Origin: Domibacillus enclensis
GTDB lineage: Bacteria; Bacillota; Bacilli; Bacillales; Domibacillaceae
Assembly: GCF_900156125.1 (NCBI RefSeq)
Contig: NZ_FTLX01000001.1
Location: forward strand, 124,001-188,000
Reading direction: 5' to 3'
Length of the DNA: 64,000 nt
Under the pieces are notes generated by a model. That model was not told the origin of the DNA, searched no databases, and saw nothing but the letters and a program-made list of their open reading frames with translations. A program made the translations under genes and the position numbers. Each line of letters begins with the position of its first letter. Position 1 is the stretch's first letter. This document shows, in pieces, positions 7,752 to 16,248 of this stretch.

Positions 7752-8687
7752 ATGATCCAATTTGAACAAGTGGAGAAAAAATATCCCGACGGAACACATG
7801 CGGTACAAGAATTGAACTTGACCATTGACAAAGGTGAGTTTTTTGTGCTGATCGGGCCGAGTGGCTGCGGGAAAACGACCACACTAAAAATGATTAACCG
7901 GCTCATACCGATCTCAGGCGGCACTGTGCGAATTGACGGCAAAAAAATCAGTGAATTCGATATTCATGAACTGCGCTGGAATATTGGCTACGTGCTGCAG
8001 CAAATCGCGCTTTTTCCTCACATGACCATTGCGGAAAACATCGCGGTCGTGCCGGAAATGCGCGGATGGAGTGCGGAGAAAATTAATCATCGTGTGGATG
8101 AATTGCTCGACATGGTTGGCCTTGAGCCTTCAATTTACCGCAGCCGGAAGCCATCAGAGCTTTCCGGCGGCCAGCAGCAGCGAATCGGCGTGATACGGGC
8201 TCTCGCTGCTGATCCTGACATTATCTTAATGGATGAGCCGTTTAGCGCACTGGACCCGATCAGCCGCGAAAAATTACAGGATGACCTGCTGAGCCTGCAG
8301 CGCCAGATTCAAAAAACAATTGTGTTTGTCACTCATGATATGAAAGAAGCGGTGAAGCTCGGGGACCGTTTATGCTTAATGAAGGACGGCCGGATTGTGC
8401 AAACCGGGACGCCAGAAGATATTCTTCAGCATCCGGCAAATGCCTTTGTGGAAAGCTTTATCGGTGTTCATCAGGAAAAAGAACACACGCGGGTGAAAGA
8501 GGTCGTTCGAGCGTACCCAGCCAACGAATCAGCGGGCGGCCGCATAGGGGGAGATGCAACCGTTGCACAGGCGATGCAGCTGCTGGCGCAAACAGAAGCG
8601 TTAACCGTATATGAAAACGGCAAACCGATCGGCATTGTCACACGACAAACGATGATTCAGTTTCTTGCCGGGGAGGTGACGGCATGA
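7752..8687 (+). CDS. opuFA: Compatible-solute ABC transporter ATPase, OpuFA-like
   Basis: 311 residues from ATG 7752 (MIQFEQVEKKYPDGT, the usual family start; GGAGTG lies 7 bases upstream). ATG 7737 is an alternative with AAGGAG. ABC motifs are complete: Walker A GPSGCGKTT, Q-loop, signature LSGGQQQRIG, Walker B IILMDEPFSALD and the H-loop VTHDM. The last 65 residues resemble a reduced CBS module, as in the OpuA/OpuC ATPases that power glycine betaine and choline import. The stop overlaps the next start (ATGA). Partnering with a fused permease/binding protein matches the OpuF type. Confidence 0.88.
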   Translation: MIQFEQVEKKYPDGTHAVQELNLTIDKGEFFVLIGPSGCGKTTTLKMINRLIPISGGTVRIDGKKISEFDIHELRWNIGYVLQQIALFPHMTIAENIAVVPEMRGWSAEKINHRVDELLDMVGLEPSIYRSRKPSELSGGQQQRIGVIRALAADPDIILMDEPFSALDPISREKLQDDLLSLQRQIQKTIVFVTHDMKEAVKLGDRLCLMKDGRIVQTGTPEDILQHPANAFVESFIGVHQEKEHTRVKEVVRAYPANESAGGRIGGDATVAQAMQLLAQTEALTVYENGKPIGIVTRQTMIQFLAGEVTA

Positions 8688-10201
8688 ACCAGATGACCCG
8701 TGTTTTTTCCGATCGAAAGGAAGAGCTGCTCGCTGCTTTACTGGAGCACATTCAACTCTCATTTATTGCCCTCTTTTTTGCGGTATTAATTGCCATTCCG
8801 CTTGGCATTTACTTAACAAGAAAACAAAAAGCAGCCGAGGGGATTATAGGGATATCAGCGGTCATGCAGACGATTCCTTCTCTTGCCCTTCTCGGCCTCC
8901 TCATCCCGCTGTTTGGCATCGGCAAAATACCGGCGATTATTGCCCTCGTTGTGTACGCCCTTTTGCCCATTTTGCGCAATACATATACCGGGATTAAAGA
9001 AGTTGATCCTTCTTTACTGGAAGCAGCCAGAGGGATGGGCATGAATCAGAAACGCCGATTGATGAAGGTGGAGCTGCCGCTGGCGATGCCTGTCATTATG
9101 GCAGGGATCCGGACAGCGATGGTGCTCATTGTCGGAACGGCGACACTGGCAGCCCTCATCGGTGCCGGCGGACTGGGAGATATCATCCTGCTTGGCATCG
9201 ACCGGAACAATACAGCGCTGATCATTTTAGGCGCGATTCCTGCTGCGCTGCTGGCGATTGTGTTCGATGTTTTGCTGCGCCGTTTTGAACGGATGTCCTT
9301 TAAAAAAGCAGGCATCATGATCGGAGCCCTGCTGGCGATTGCGCTGCTTGTGATCGTTGTGCCGCTTATTAGCCGGCAGGACAAGGAAATTGTCATTGGG
9401 GCTAAGCTCGGGGCCGAGCCTGAAATTTTAATTAATATGTATAAACTTCTTATTGAACAGGATACCGATCTTACGGTTGAATTAAAGCCGGGGCTTGGTA
9501 AAACGTCGTTCGTTTTTAACGCACTTGATTCGGGCAGCATTGACGTCTATCCGGAATTCACCGGCACCGCTATTTCCGAATTTTTAAAAGAAACGGCCGA
9601 AAGCACAGATGCTGTGAAAGTATACGAACAGGCAAGAGACGGCATGAATGAGCAGTTCGACATGACGCTGCTTGAGCCGATGCAATACAACAACACGTAT
9701 GCACTGGCGATTCCATCGGCACTGGCGAAACAAAACAATATTCAGACCATTACTGATGTGAAGCAGATTGAAAGCGAGATAAGAGCAGGCTTTACGCTGG
9801 AGTTTTCCGACCGTGAGGATGGTTACCTTGGCATTCAAGAGCTGTACGGCATTGATTTTCCGTCCGTTGTGACGATGGAGCCGAAGCTGCGTTATCAAGC
9901 GCTGCAAAACGGAGAAATCAATTTGATCGATGCGTATTCTACAGACAGTGAACTTCAAGTATATGAGTTAACGGTGCTAGAGGACGACCAGAATCTCTTC
10001 CCGCCTTACCAGGGTGCACCGCTCCTTACAAATGAAACAGCCGAGGAATATCCGGAGCTCGTTGATTCCTTGAATAAGCTTGCCGGTCATATTACCGACG
10101 ATGAAATGCGGGCGATGAACTACGAGGTGAATGTCAATAATCAGTCCGCTGAAGAAACCGCCCGCGCTTTTTTAACAGAAAAAGGATTGCTTAACGAATA
10201 A
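8684..10201 (+). CDS. opuFB: OpuFB-like fused permease and osmolyte-binding protein
   Basis: 505 residues holding two parts. Residues 1 to about 205 are a BPD_transp_1 permease with hydrophobic helices and the EAA-loop EAARGMGMNQKRRLMKVELPLAMP. A linking membrane helix (about 212-228, IMIGALLAIALLVIVVPL) then leads to an OpuAC-type substrate-binding domain (about 235-505, starting EIVIGAKLGAEPEI). The binding domain is thus tethered outside the cell. Such fusions occur in OpuF systems of Bacillus and in OpuA of lactococci, which import glycine betaine and related osmoprotectants. The substrate is inferred. The pair forms a two-gene operon ending at a strong terminator. Confidence 0.88.
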   Translation: MNQMTRVFSDRKEELLAALLEHIQLSFIALFFAVLIAIPLGIYLTRKQKAAEGIIGISAVMQTIPSLALLGLLIPLFGIGKIPAIIALVVYALLPILRNTYTGIKEVDPSLLEAARGMGMNQKRRLMKVELPLAMPVIMAGIRTAMVLIVGTATLAALIGAGGLGDIILLGIDRNNTALIILGAIPAALLAIVFDVLLRRFERMSFKKAGIMIGALLAIALLVIVVPLISRQDKEIVIGAKLGAEPEILINMYKLLIEQDTDLTVELKPGLGKTSFVFNALDSGSIDVYPEFTGTAISEFLKETAESTDAVKVYEQARDGMNEQFDMTLLEPMQYNNTYALAIPSALAKQNNIQTITDVKQIESEIRAGFTLEFSDREDGYLGIQELYGIDFPSVVTMEPKLRYQALQNGEINLIDAYSTDSELQVYELTVLEDDQNLFPPYQGAPLLTNETAEEYPELVDSLNKLAGHITDDEMRAMNYEVNVNNQSAEETARAFLTEKGLLNE

Positions 10202-10238
10202 GATAAAACAGATGGAGACCATAGTGTTTGCACAGTCA

Positions 10239-10270
10239 AAACCGAACGACGCTCATGTCGTTCGGTTTTT
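10239..10270 (+). terminator. Terminator after opuFB
   Basis: AAACCGAACGAC and GTCGTTCGGTTT pair around GCTCAT and end in a T-run. Confidence 0.92.
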
Positions 10271-10319
10271 CACGCTGTAAAAAAATTTTGTCAATGAACA
10301 GCAAGGGACCCATCCATTT

Positions 10320-10411
10320 TGACCGATAAAATAAAAGGAGTGGCTGATAAACACGCTGATCTGACCGGAAAAGGCTTTTTATCGGTCAGAAGATGACGGA
10401 TACCGGTCACT
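10320..10411. repeat. Nested, mutually exclusive inverted repeats in the opuFB-CHAD gap
   Basis: TGACCGATAAAA (10320-10331) is the exact reverse complement of TTTTATCGGTCA (10377-10388). AGGAGTG (about 10337) pairs with CACTCCT (about 10405), and CTGACCGG (about 10361) can pair either with CGGTCAG at 10383 or with CCGGTCA near 10400. A T-run follows near 10437. The arrangement suggests alternative RNA structures or overlapping protein sites in a 260-base gap with no gene. No known RNA family is recognised. Confidence 0.45.
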
Positions 10412-10463
10412 CCTGCCACGATCTGCACCAGAGTTCTTTTTTTCAGCTTATATAAATGACAGT

Positions 10464-11396
10464 TCACGCGGATTGATTCGGTTGTTTTGTCTCTTCGCTC
10501 TTCAGGCTGACCTTTTCCACTTTTTCTGCAAGGCGTTTCTTCAATTTCTTCACTGCTTTTTTGGTTTCGTTTCGAGGCGTGTTGATTTTCTTCTTATATT
10601 GCTTTAGCTTTTTCAAGCCGTCCTGAAGATCGTTGATGTCGCCGAACTGGCTTTGAATCGCTTTGAAATACGCTTCTTCTTCGGAAAAATCACGGCTCGT
10701 CCGCTCGGCAAGATCTCCGTACATATAGCGAAGCGCTTTCGAGCGGATTCTCACTTTATGGAGCGCTTCAATTGAAATGTCAGCCTGTTTCCCGTGTGCG
10801 TCAGCCGTCTGATGATAATGTGCCACTCGCTCACGGAAATCCTGCTCAAACGACTGGACTCGAGCGCGCTGCCGAATACGAAGAGCATAGGAAGGAAGCT
10901 CGTTTTGCATAAAAGATGGCCACTCAACCATCTTCAGCTTTTCTACCAAGTCAGGAAGCTGCTTTTGGAGTTTTTTCTTGTGCTTGTAACGGTCCTGCTC
11001 CACGTAGTCTGACACTTCTTGAAAAACGGTCTGTTTCCGTCTGGAAAAGGCGTTTAAAAAAACATCGGCTTCCCGGATCGGGTTGAGCAGCGAATGAATC
11101 TTTTTGATTGTTTTTAAAAGCGGATGCTTTTTAGGTACGTTTAAAAATTCCAGAAGAGACCGAAGCTTGCGTCCATTTACCCGTGCCTGGTGAATTGGCT
11201 CCGGTTCGTCCGCTGTTTTGCTTTTACTGCAGGAAGAAACGTACACGTCAAATTGCTTTTGCAGCTGCTGCTGCCACTGATCCAGCACCGCTTCGGCCGA
11301 CTGCGCAGCACACTCTTCGCAAATAAATCCGTTCGGTAAGGAAAGAAGGACATCCTTCCGCTGACAAATGGAACACGTTTTTTTCTTCTTTGCCAT
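10464..11396 (-). CDS. CHAD-domain protein with N-terminal zinc ribbon
   Basis: 310 residues. Residues 1-35 carry two CxxC pairs (CSICQRK ... CEECA), a small zinc ribbon. The remainder is a CHAD domain, a helical bundle with conserved histidines and basic residues: IHQARVNGRKLRSLLEFL (about 69) and LHKVRIRSKALRYMYGDL (about 212). CHAD domains bind inorganic polyphosphate. The tail is very lysine-rich. The start has GAGGTGATG 5 bases upstream. It stands alone, divergent from purT. Function beyond polyphosphate binding is unknown. Confidence 0.85.
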   Translation of the reverse strand: MAKKKKTCSICQRKDVLLSLPNGFICEECAAQSAEAVLDQWQQQLQKQFDVYVSSCSKSKTADEPEPIHQARVNGRKLRSLLEFLNVPKKHPLLKTIKKIHSLLNPIREADVFLNAFSRRKQTVFQEVSDYVEQDRYKHKKKLQKQLPDLVEKLKMVEWPSFMQNELPSYALRIRQRARVQSFEQDFRERVAHYHQTADAHGKQADISIEALHKVRIRSKALRYMYGDLAERTSRDFSEEEAYFKAIQSQFGDINDLQDGLKKLKQYKKKINTPRNETKKAVKKLKKRLAEKVEKVSLKSEETKQPNQSA

Positions 11397-11463
11397 TTTT
11401 CATCACCTCAGATGTGATCGTTTCCAGTTCTTTTCCCGCTTTTTCCCGCCTCCTAACAAGTGG

Positions 11464-11515
11464 CGAATAATCATATCGGATTTTGATTTTATGTTCGTCC
11501 TTTTCGTGATATAAT
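11464..11515 (+). promoter_or_regulatory. purT promoter with possible PurR box pair
   Basis: TTTATG (11488) and TATAAT (11510-11515) are 16 bases apart. CGAATAAT (11464-11471) and TATGTTCG (11490-11497) are inverted and 18 bases apart, resembling the tandem PurBoxes (CGAACAWT ... AWTGTTCG) of Bacillus purine genes. The promoter is fairly clear; the PurR sites are degenerate. Confidence 0.5.
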
Positions 11516-11579
11516 GGGATCGAATTGTAAGAGTAAGCAAAAAAGATAGGAAATAACGGATAATAAGGAGAATGTGTAC

Positions 11580-12749
11580 ATGACTGGATTCCAATCAAAA
11601 ACGATTATGATGCTTGGCTCAGGTGAGCTTGGCAAGGAAGTGGTTCTCGAAGCGCAGCGGCTTGGTGTGAAAACGATCGCAGTGGATCGGTACGAGAATG
11701 CGCCGGCAATGCAGGTGGCTCACGCATCTCACGTGATCAATATGCTCGACGGGGCAGCGCTGCGAGCCCTTATTGAGCAGGAAAAACCCGATTATATTAT
11801 TCCGGAAATCGAAGCCATTGCAACAGAAACGTTAATGGAGCTTGAGCAGGATGGATTTACCGTTGTTCCGACGGCCAAAGCAGCTAATTTGACGATGGAC
11901 CGGGAAGGCATTCGGCGCTTGGCCAGTGAGACACTGGGGCTGCCGACGGCCAAATACGAGTTTGCCAATACATTAGAAGAATTAAAGGAAGCCGTTGGGA
12001 AAATCGGCACGCCGTGTGTCATTAAACCGATTATGAGCTCATCTGGAAAAGGCCAGAGTGTCTGCCGGTCAGAAAGGGATATTGAAGCATGCTGGACAGC
12101 AGCGATGGAAGGCGGCCGTGCGAAAAAAACACGCGTCATTGTGGAAGAATTTATTGCATTTGAATCAGAAATTACCCTTTTAACCGTACGTTCTGTTTCG
12201 GGGACGGCTTTCTGTGCGCCGATCGGCCACATTCAGCAGGATGGGGACTATATTGAATCGTGGCAGCCTCATGTGATGTCAGAAACACACATTGCTGAAG
12301 CGGAAGAGATCGCGAAAAAAATAACCGATGCGCTCGGCGGCTATGGTCTGTTTGGTGTTGAACTGTTTATTACGGCAGACGGCATTTACTTCAGTGAAGT
12401 GTCTCCGCGTCCGCATGATACAGGCATGGTGACGATGGTGACGCAAGATGTATCGGAATTTGCTATCCACATCCGGGCCGTTTTAGGCTATCCGATCCCG
12501 GCGATCCGCCTGCTTTCTCCTGGCGCCAGCCGGACCGTCAAGGCTTGGGAAGAAAAAACAGACTACGCGGTAAATGGAGTGGGCGAGGCGCTTGCACTGC
12601 CGGATACGCAGGTGCGCGTTTTCGGAAAGCCGGAAACAAAAGTCGGCCGCCGGATGGCTGTTGTGTTGACAATAGCTGACGAGGTGGAGGAGGCGAGACA
12701 AAAAGCGGAGCAGGCCGCATCCTTACTCTCTGTTGACTATCAATCATGA
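11580..12749 (+). CDS. purT: Formate-dependent phosphoribosylglycinamide formyltransferase PurT
   Basis: 389 residues, ATP-grasp fold. The start at ATG 11580 has AAGGAG 9 bases upstream and gives [21 protein letters not shown], with the nucleotide-binding glycine loop. Further motifs are [30 protein letters not shown] (ATP-binding loop), [16 protein letters not shown] and [27 protein letters not shown]. It makes formyl-GAR from GAR, formate and ATP, the folate-independent version of the third step of purine synthesis. It is a single-gene transcript. Confidence 0.97.
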   Translation: MTGFQSKTIMMLGSGELGKEVVLEAQRLGVKTIAVDRYENAPAMQVAHASHVINMLDGAALRALIEQEKPDYIIPEIEAIATETLMELEQDGFTVVPTAKAANLTMDREGIRRLASETLGLPTAKYEFANTLEELKEAVGKIGTPCVIKPIMSSSGKGQSVCRSERDIEACWTAAMEGGRAKKTRVIVEEFIAFESEITLLTVRSVSGTAFCAPIGHIQQDGDYIESWQPHVMSETHIAEAEEIAKKITDALGGYGLFGVELFITADGIYFSEVSPRPHDTGMVTMVTQDVSEFAIHIRAVLGYPIPAIRLLSPGASRTVKAWEEKTDYAVNGVGEALALPDTQVRVFGKPETKVGRRMAVVLTIADEVEEARQKAEQAASLLSVDYQS

Positions 12750-12786
12750 AAGAAACGGTCTGCCAAGCAGACCGTTTCTTTCATGA
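12744..12786. terminator. 20-bp perfect palindromic terminator shared by purT and the facing gene
   Basis: A perfect 20-base stem (12744-12763 with 12767-12786) around a CAA loop. The stop codons of both converging genes (TGA at 12747 and at 12783-12781) lie inside the arms. Confidence 0.92.
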
Positions 12787-13203
12787 TGCGTCCGAGGTGA
12801 GGGAGGATAAAATAGCTTTTGTTTCCGCAATTTTGTCCGCATTTCCCTGCTGGATATAATCGTGAAGCTCACTTAAATAATAATCGAGCTCCTGGTAGCG
12901 GACTTCCCTGGAACGGGCTTGTTTGTTTTTTTCGTGCTGCTCGGTTCGGGTAGTGAATTGAATGGCTTTATTTAAACGAATGAGCACATCTTCATCGACA
13001 ATTTTGGCGTAAATCAGCTCCATCGAGTCACGGTGACGGCGGAAGGCAAATTGATTATTGGCTGCGGCATGATACACATTTAAAATCATCGTTCCCCGGT
13101 CGAATCCCCAAAAGATCAAGTAGTGCTGCTGGGCTAGCTCGTGAACAATGCTTTTTAACTGCTCCTTTGACATGTGAAGAGACAGGTTTTTGTGTTCAAT
13201 CAT
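12781..13203 (-). CDS. Conserved hypothetical protein, 140 aa
   Basis: A short cytoplasmic protein starting MIEHKNLSLHMSKEQLKSIV, not recognised. It has an N-terminal mixed region containing HYLIFWGFDRGTMILNVYH, then a charged helical C-terminal half (EQHEKNKQARSREVRYQELDYYL) that looks like a helical hairpin. The start has GAAGGGGG upstream and base composition like its neighbours, so it is very probably a real gene. It lies downstream of, and on the same strand as, ypsA with an 85-base gap. Confidence 0.7.
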   Translation of the reverse strand: MIEHKNLSLHMSKEQLKSIVHELAQQHYLIFWGFDRGTMILNVYHAAANNQFAFRRHRDSMELIYAKIVDEDVLIRLNKAIQFTTRTEQHEKNKQARSREVRYQELDYYLSELHDYIQQGNADKIAETKAILSSLTSDAS

Positions 13204-13288
13204 CTTCGGAGCCCCCTTCAGTTTAAGTAAGCGTTTTCAATATCTACATTATATGATAAAAGAGTAGGTTCGTTCAAGTAGCCGGACT

Positions 13289-13855
13289 TCACAAAAAGTC
13301 CGGCCGCTCTTTTTCGTCGAGTTCCTCAGCAGCGACTTGAAGATCATGCATCGAGATGGATAAAATAAAATAATCCCCTTTTTCCACCCGCTGTTCCGCC
13401 GCCGCTTTTAAAAATTTAGGCGACCCTTCCTGATCCTCGTCATACACAAGAAGCAGCGCATCAGTGTTGTCCAATGAAAATTCATCACGGGCTTTGAATT
13501 GCCACGGGGCGATATACGGCTTTTTTGAGACTGCATCAACAAAATCAGCCTGGCCGATCACGCTTTTGTAATAATCCTGGCGCTCTTCCTTCCAATTCTT
13601 CTCCTGTTCCAAAAAAGGCGTGAGCACACCAACCTTAATGTCTGGAAACTCTTTTTTTAGTGAAAAAACAACCTCCGCTCCCCATAGCTCAATGCCAGGC
13701 TGACCGCCGATAATGACCCATTCGAGCCCTTCGTCAATCAAGGTGCGAAAGCGCTGCTCAAGGGCATATTTAATAACCGCGATTCCTGGATTTTTTTGAT
13801 CCCAAATGCCAAGCTCGTGGCTTTTATAGCCGGAAAGCAAAATCGTTTTGACCAA
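13289..13855 (-). CDS. ypsA: YpsA/DUF1273 SLOG-family protein
   Basis: 188 residues from TTG 13855, chosen because GAGGTGG lies 5 bases upstream and the protein then begins MVKTILLSGYKSHELGI like B. subtilis YpsA; a longer upstream frame is not family-like. Rossmann-like SLOG features: LLSGYKSHELG (1-14), GLEWVIIGGQPGIELWGAEV (about 38-57, glycine-rich nucleotide-binding loop), VGVLTPFLEQEKNW, and LLLVYDEDQEGSPK. YpsA affects cell division and protects against oxidative stress in Bacillus; the ligand is thought to be a nucleotide. Divergent from yfmR with overlapping upstream regions. Confidence 0.9.
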   Translation of the reverse strand: MVKTILLSGYKSHELGIWDQKNPGIAVIKYALEQRFRTLIDEGLEWVIIGGQPGIELWGAEVVFSLKKEFPDIKVGVLTPFLEQEKNWKEERQDYYKSVIGQADFVDAVSKKPYIAPWQFKARDEFSLDNTDALLLVYDEDQEGSPKFLKAAAEQRVEKGDYFILSISMHDLQVAAEELDEKERPDFL

Positions 13856-13929
13856 TTCAACCACCTCGCGTCCATTATACAGCGTAAAATGGTAAAATGA
13901 AAAAAGATCAGCGAAAAAAGGAGACCAAC

Positions 13930-15804
13930 ATGAACGTTTTGACAATGGAAGGCTTAACGAAAACAATCGGTGAAAAAACACTTTTTAATGATATTTCATT
14001 TTCAATCACAGAAGGCGATAAAATTGGGGTGCTCGGTATTAACGGCACCGGGAAATCCACGCTGTTAAATGTGATTGCCGGCATCGACGATTACGACAAA
14101 GGGCAAAAGGATCATCCGAATGATTACTCCATTTCGTATTTGTCGCAAAATCCGCACTTTGATGAATCGCTGTCCATTCTTGATTATATGTACGCGAGCC
14201 AGTCCGCCACCTTTACAGCCATTAAAGAGTATGAATATGCGCTGCTGCGCCTGCAGGAAAATCCGACGGACGAAGCGGTGCAGCAGGCGCTCATGAAGCA
14301 GCAGCAGCGAATGGATGACGTAAACGCCTGGGATACAAGCGCCGAAGCCAAAACGATCTTAACTAAGCTCGGACTGCCCGATCCCACCCGCAAGCTGTCG
14401 GAGCTGTCCGGCGGGCAGAAAAAGCGGGCAGCCCTTGCGAAAACATTGATCGAAACACCGGATTTGCTTATTTTAGACGAGCCGACGAACCATCTGGATT
14501 ACGACAGCATTAAGTGGCTTCAGGACTATTTAAAAAAAACGAAACGAGCCGTGTTATTCGTGACACATGACCGGTATTTCCTTGATGAAGTGACAGATAA
14601 GATCTGGGAGCTAGAACGCGGGAAGCTGTATGAATACAAAGGAAGCTACACGGATTTTCTGGAGGCGAAGGCCATTCGGGAAGAAAATGAATCGCTTGAG
14701 CAAAGCAAAAAGGAAAGCTTGTTTAAAAAAGAGCTGGCCTGGATGCGAAAAGGCGCCAAAGCCCGGACGACAAAACAAAAAGCCCGGATTCAGCGATTCG
14801 AAACACTGGATGCAGATGTGAAAAACAAAACAGAAAAAACATCGCTTGAAATGGACCTGGGCGGGGCGCGGCTTGGCAAAAAGGTACTGGAATTAAAGCA
14901 GATTAACAAGTCCTTCAGCGGCCAGGTGATCCTGAATGATTTCTCCTTCCTGTTTAAGCGGGGCGACCGGATTGGCATCGTCGGCCGAAACGGCAGCGGG
15001 AAATCGACCCTTTTACATATTTTAGCGGGACGGGAGCAGGTGGACAGCGGAGAGCTGGATCTCGGACAGACGGTGAAAATCGGCTACTACACGCAGGAAA
15101 ACGAAGATATGGACGAAAGCAAGCGAATGATTGAATACATCCGGGAAACGGCCGAATCCATTCAATTAAAAGACGGCAGCTTCATTACCGCTGCGCAAAT
15201 GCTGGAGAAGTTTTTATTTCCGGCCCATGCGCACGGCACCTTGATCCGAAAGCTGTCCGGCGGCGAAAAACGCCGATTGTATTTATTGAATATTTTAATG
15301 GCCGCGCCGAACGTTTTGCTGCTTGATGAGCCGACCAACGATCTGGATACGCAAACCCTCACCATTTTAGAAGAGTATTTAGAGTCTTTCCCTGGTGTGA
15401 TTGTCACCGTGTCCCATGACCGGTTCTTTCTTGATAAAGCGTGCCATCAGCTGCTTGTGTTTAAAGGCAGCGGTGTGCTTGATTTTTATTACGGCAGCTA
15501 TTCTGATTTTCTGGAAGAAGCGCCAGAACCGGCTCCGATTGAGGAGAAGCCGAAATCGCCTGCAGCACCACCTCGTCCTGAACGGAAAAAGAAAATGTCC
15601 TATGCCGAAACACGTGAATGGGAAACAATTGAAGAGGATATGGAAGCGGCAGAACAGCGTATAAAGGATATTGCAGCTGAAATGGGCACCGCCGGCAGTG
15701 ACTTCGAAAAGCTAAATAGCCTGATGGCAGAAGAAGAAGCCTTAAAAGAAAAGCTTGATTACATGCTGGAGCGGTGGGAGTACCTCGCTGAAAAAGCAGA
15801 ATAA
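13930..15804 (+). CDS. yfmR: ABC-F ATPase, YfmR/Uup-like
   Basis: 624 residues from ATG 13930 (AAGGAG 7 bases upstream). Two ABC domains without membrane helices: Walker A GINGTGKST and GRNGSGKST, signatures LSGGQKKRAALAK and LSGGEKRRLYLL, Walker B LLILDEPTNHLD and VLLLDEPTNDLD, joined by the charged ABC-F linker. The C-terminal 90 residues (PRPERKKKMSYAETREWE onward) form the coiled-coil tail typical of Uup/YfmR. Proteins of this group bind ribosomes and relieve stalling; YfmR works alongside EF-P in B. subtilis. Confidence 0.93.
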   Translation: MNVLTMEGLTKTIGEKTLFNDISFSITEGDKIGVLGINGTGKSTLLNVIAGIDDYDKGQKDHPNDYSISYLSQNPHFDESLSILDYMYASQSATFTAIKEYEYALLRLQENPTDEAVQQALMKQQQRMDDVNAWDTSAEAKTILTKLGLPDPTRKLSELSGGQKKRAALAKTLIETPDLLILDEPTNHLDYDSIKWLQDYLKKTKRAVLFVTHDRYFLDEVTDKIWELERGKLYEYKGSYTDFLEAKAIREENESLEQSKKESLFKKELAWMRKGAKARTTKQKARIQRFETLDADVKNKTEKTSLEMDLGGARLGKKVLELKQINKSFSGQVILNDFSFLFKRGDRIGIVGRNGSGKSTLLHILAGREQVDSGELDLGQTVKIGYYTQENEDMDESKRMIEYIRETAESIQLKDGSFITAAQMLEKFLFPAHAHGTLIRKLSGGEKRRLYLLNILMAAPNVLLLDEPTNDLDTQTLTILEEYLESFPGVIVTVSHDRFFLDKACHQLLVFKGSGVLDFYYGSYSDFLEEAPEPAPIEEKPKSPAAPPRPERKKKMSYAETREWETIEEDMEAAEQRIKDIAAEMGTAGSDFEKLNSLMAEEEALKEKLDYMLERWEYLAEKAE

Positions 15805-15812
15805 ATAGAAGA

Positions 15813-15838
15813 AGGCTTCAAACAGGGAGCCTCTTTTT
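15813..15838 (+). terminator. Terminator after yfmR
   Basis: AGGCT (15813-15817) pairs with AGCCT (15828-15832), followed by CTTTTTG. The stem is short. Confidence 0.55.
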
Positions 15839-15933
15839 GTTTCGACAAAACCTGTCAAAAAATTCAGGTACCGTTTGACAGCCTTCTCTTTTTTAGCGCG
15901 GTATGATAAAAGAAAAAAGGTGAGTGAAAAACA

Positions 15934-16146
15934 ATGAACCGAACAATTAACTGGTGCTGCAGCGCCTGCCAAAAACCGATTCTAGCGAATGATTTAATTG
16001 CCTGGACAAAGAAAGAAACGCTCGTTCATTTGATTTGCGACGCATCGAAGCTTGAGCAGGGTGTCTATTATATCGGCCGTGCAAATCACGTCATGAATGA
16101 GCATGAGATGAATCAGCAGGATGATGCTCCTTATTCCTTTTTATAA
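15934..16146 (+). CDS. Small putative zinc-binding protein, 70 aa
   Basis: Starts MNRTINWCCSACQKPI after GGTGAG; the CCSAC pair near residue 8 plus a later LICDASKL cysteine and several histidines (VHLICD, NHVMNEHEM) suggest a small metal-binding fold, but the second CxxC is missing. Not recognised. It lies 130 bases after yfmR and is supported by its ribosome site and by a terminator shortly after it. Confidence 0.6.
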   Translation: MNRTINWCCSACQKPILANDLIAWTKKETLVHLICDASKLEQGVYYIGRANHVMNEHEMNQQDDAPYSFL

Positions 16147-16208
16147 CTGCTGGTGAATTAACAGCTGATTAACTCCGGTCCGAATAAAACGATTTGTGTA
16201 TCCGCTTA

Positions 16209-16248
16209 CAATAAACAGGACTGCCGAAAAGGGCAGTCCTGTTTATTG
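16209..16248. terminator. Bidirectional terminator, 17-bp stem
   Basis: CAATAAACAGGACTGCC (16209-16225) pairs with GGCAGTCCTGTTTATTG (16232-16248). It overlaps the stop of the facing GAF-STAS gene. Confidence 0.9.
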
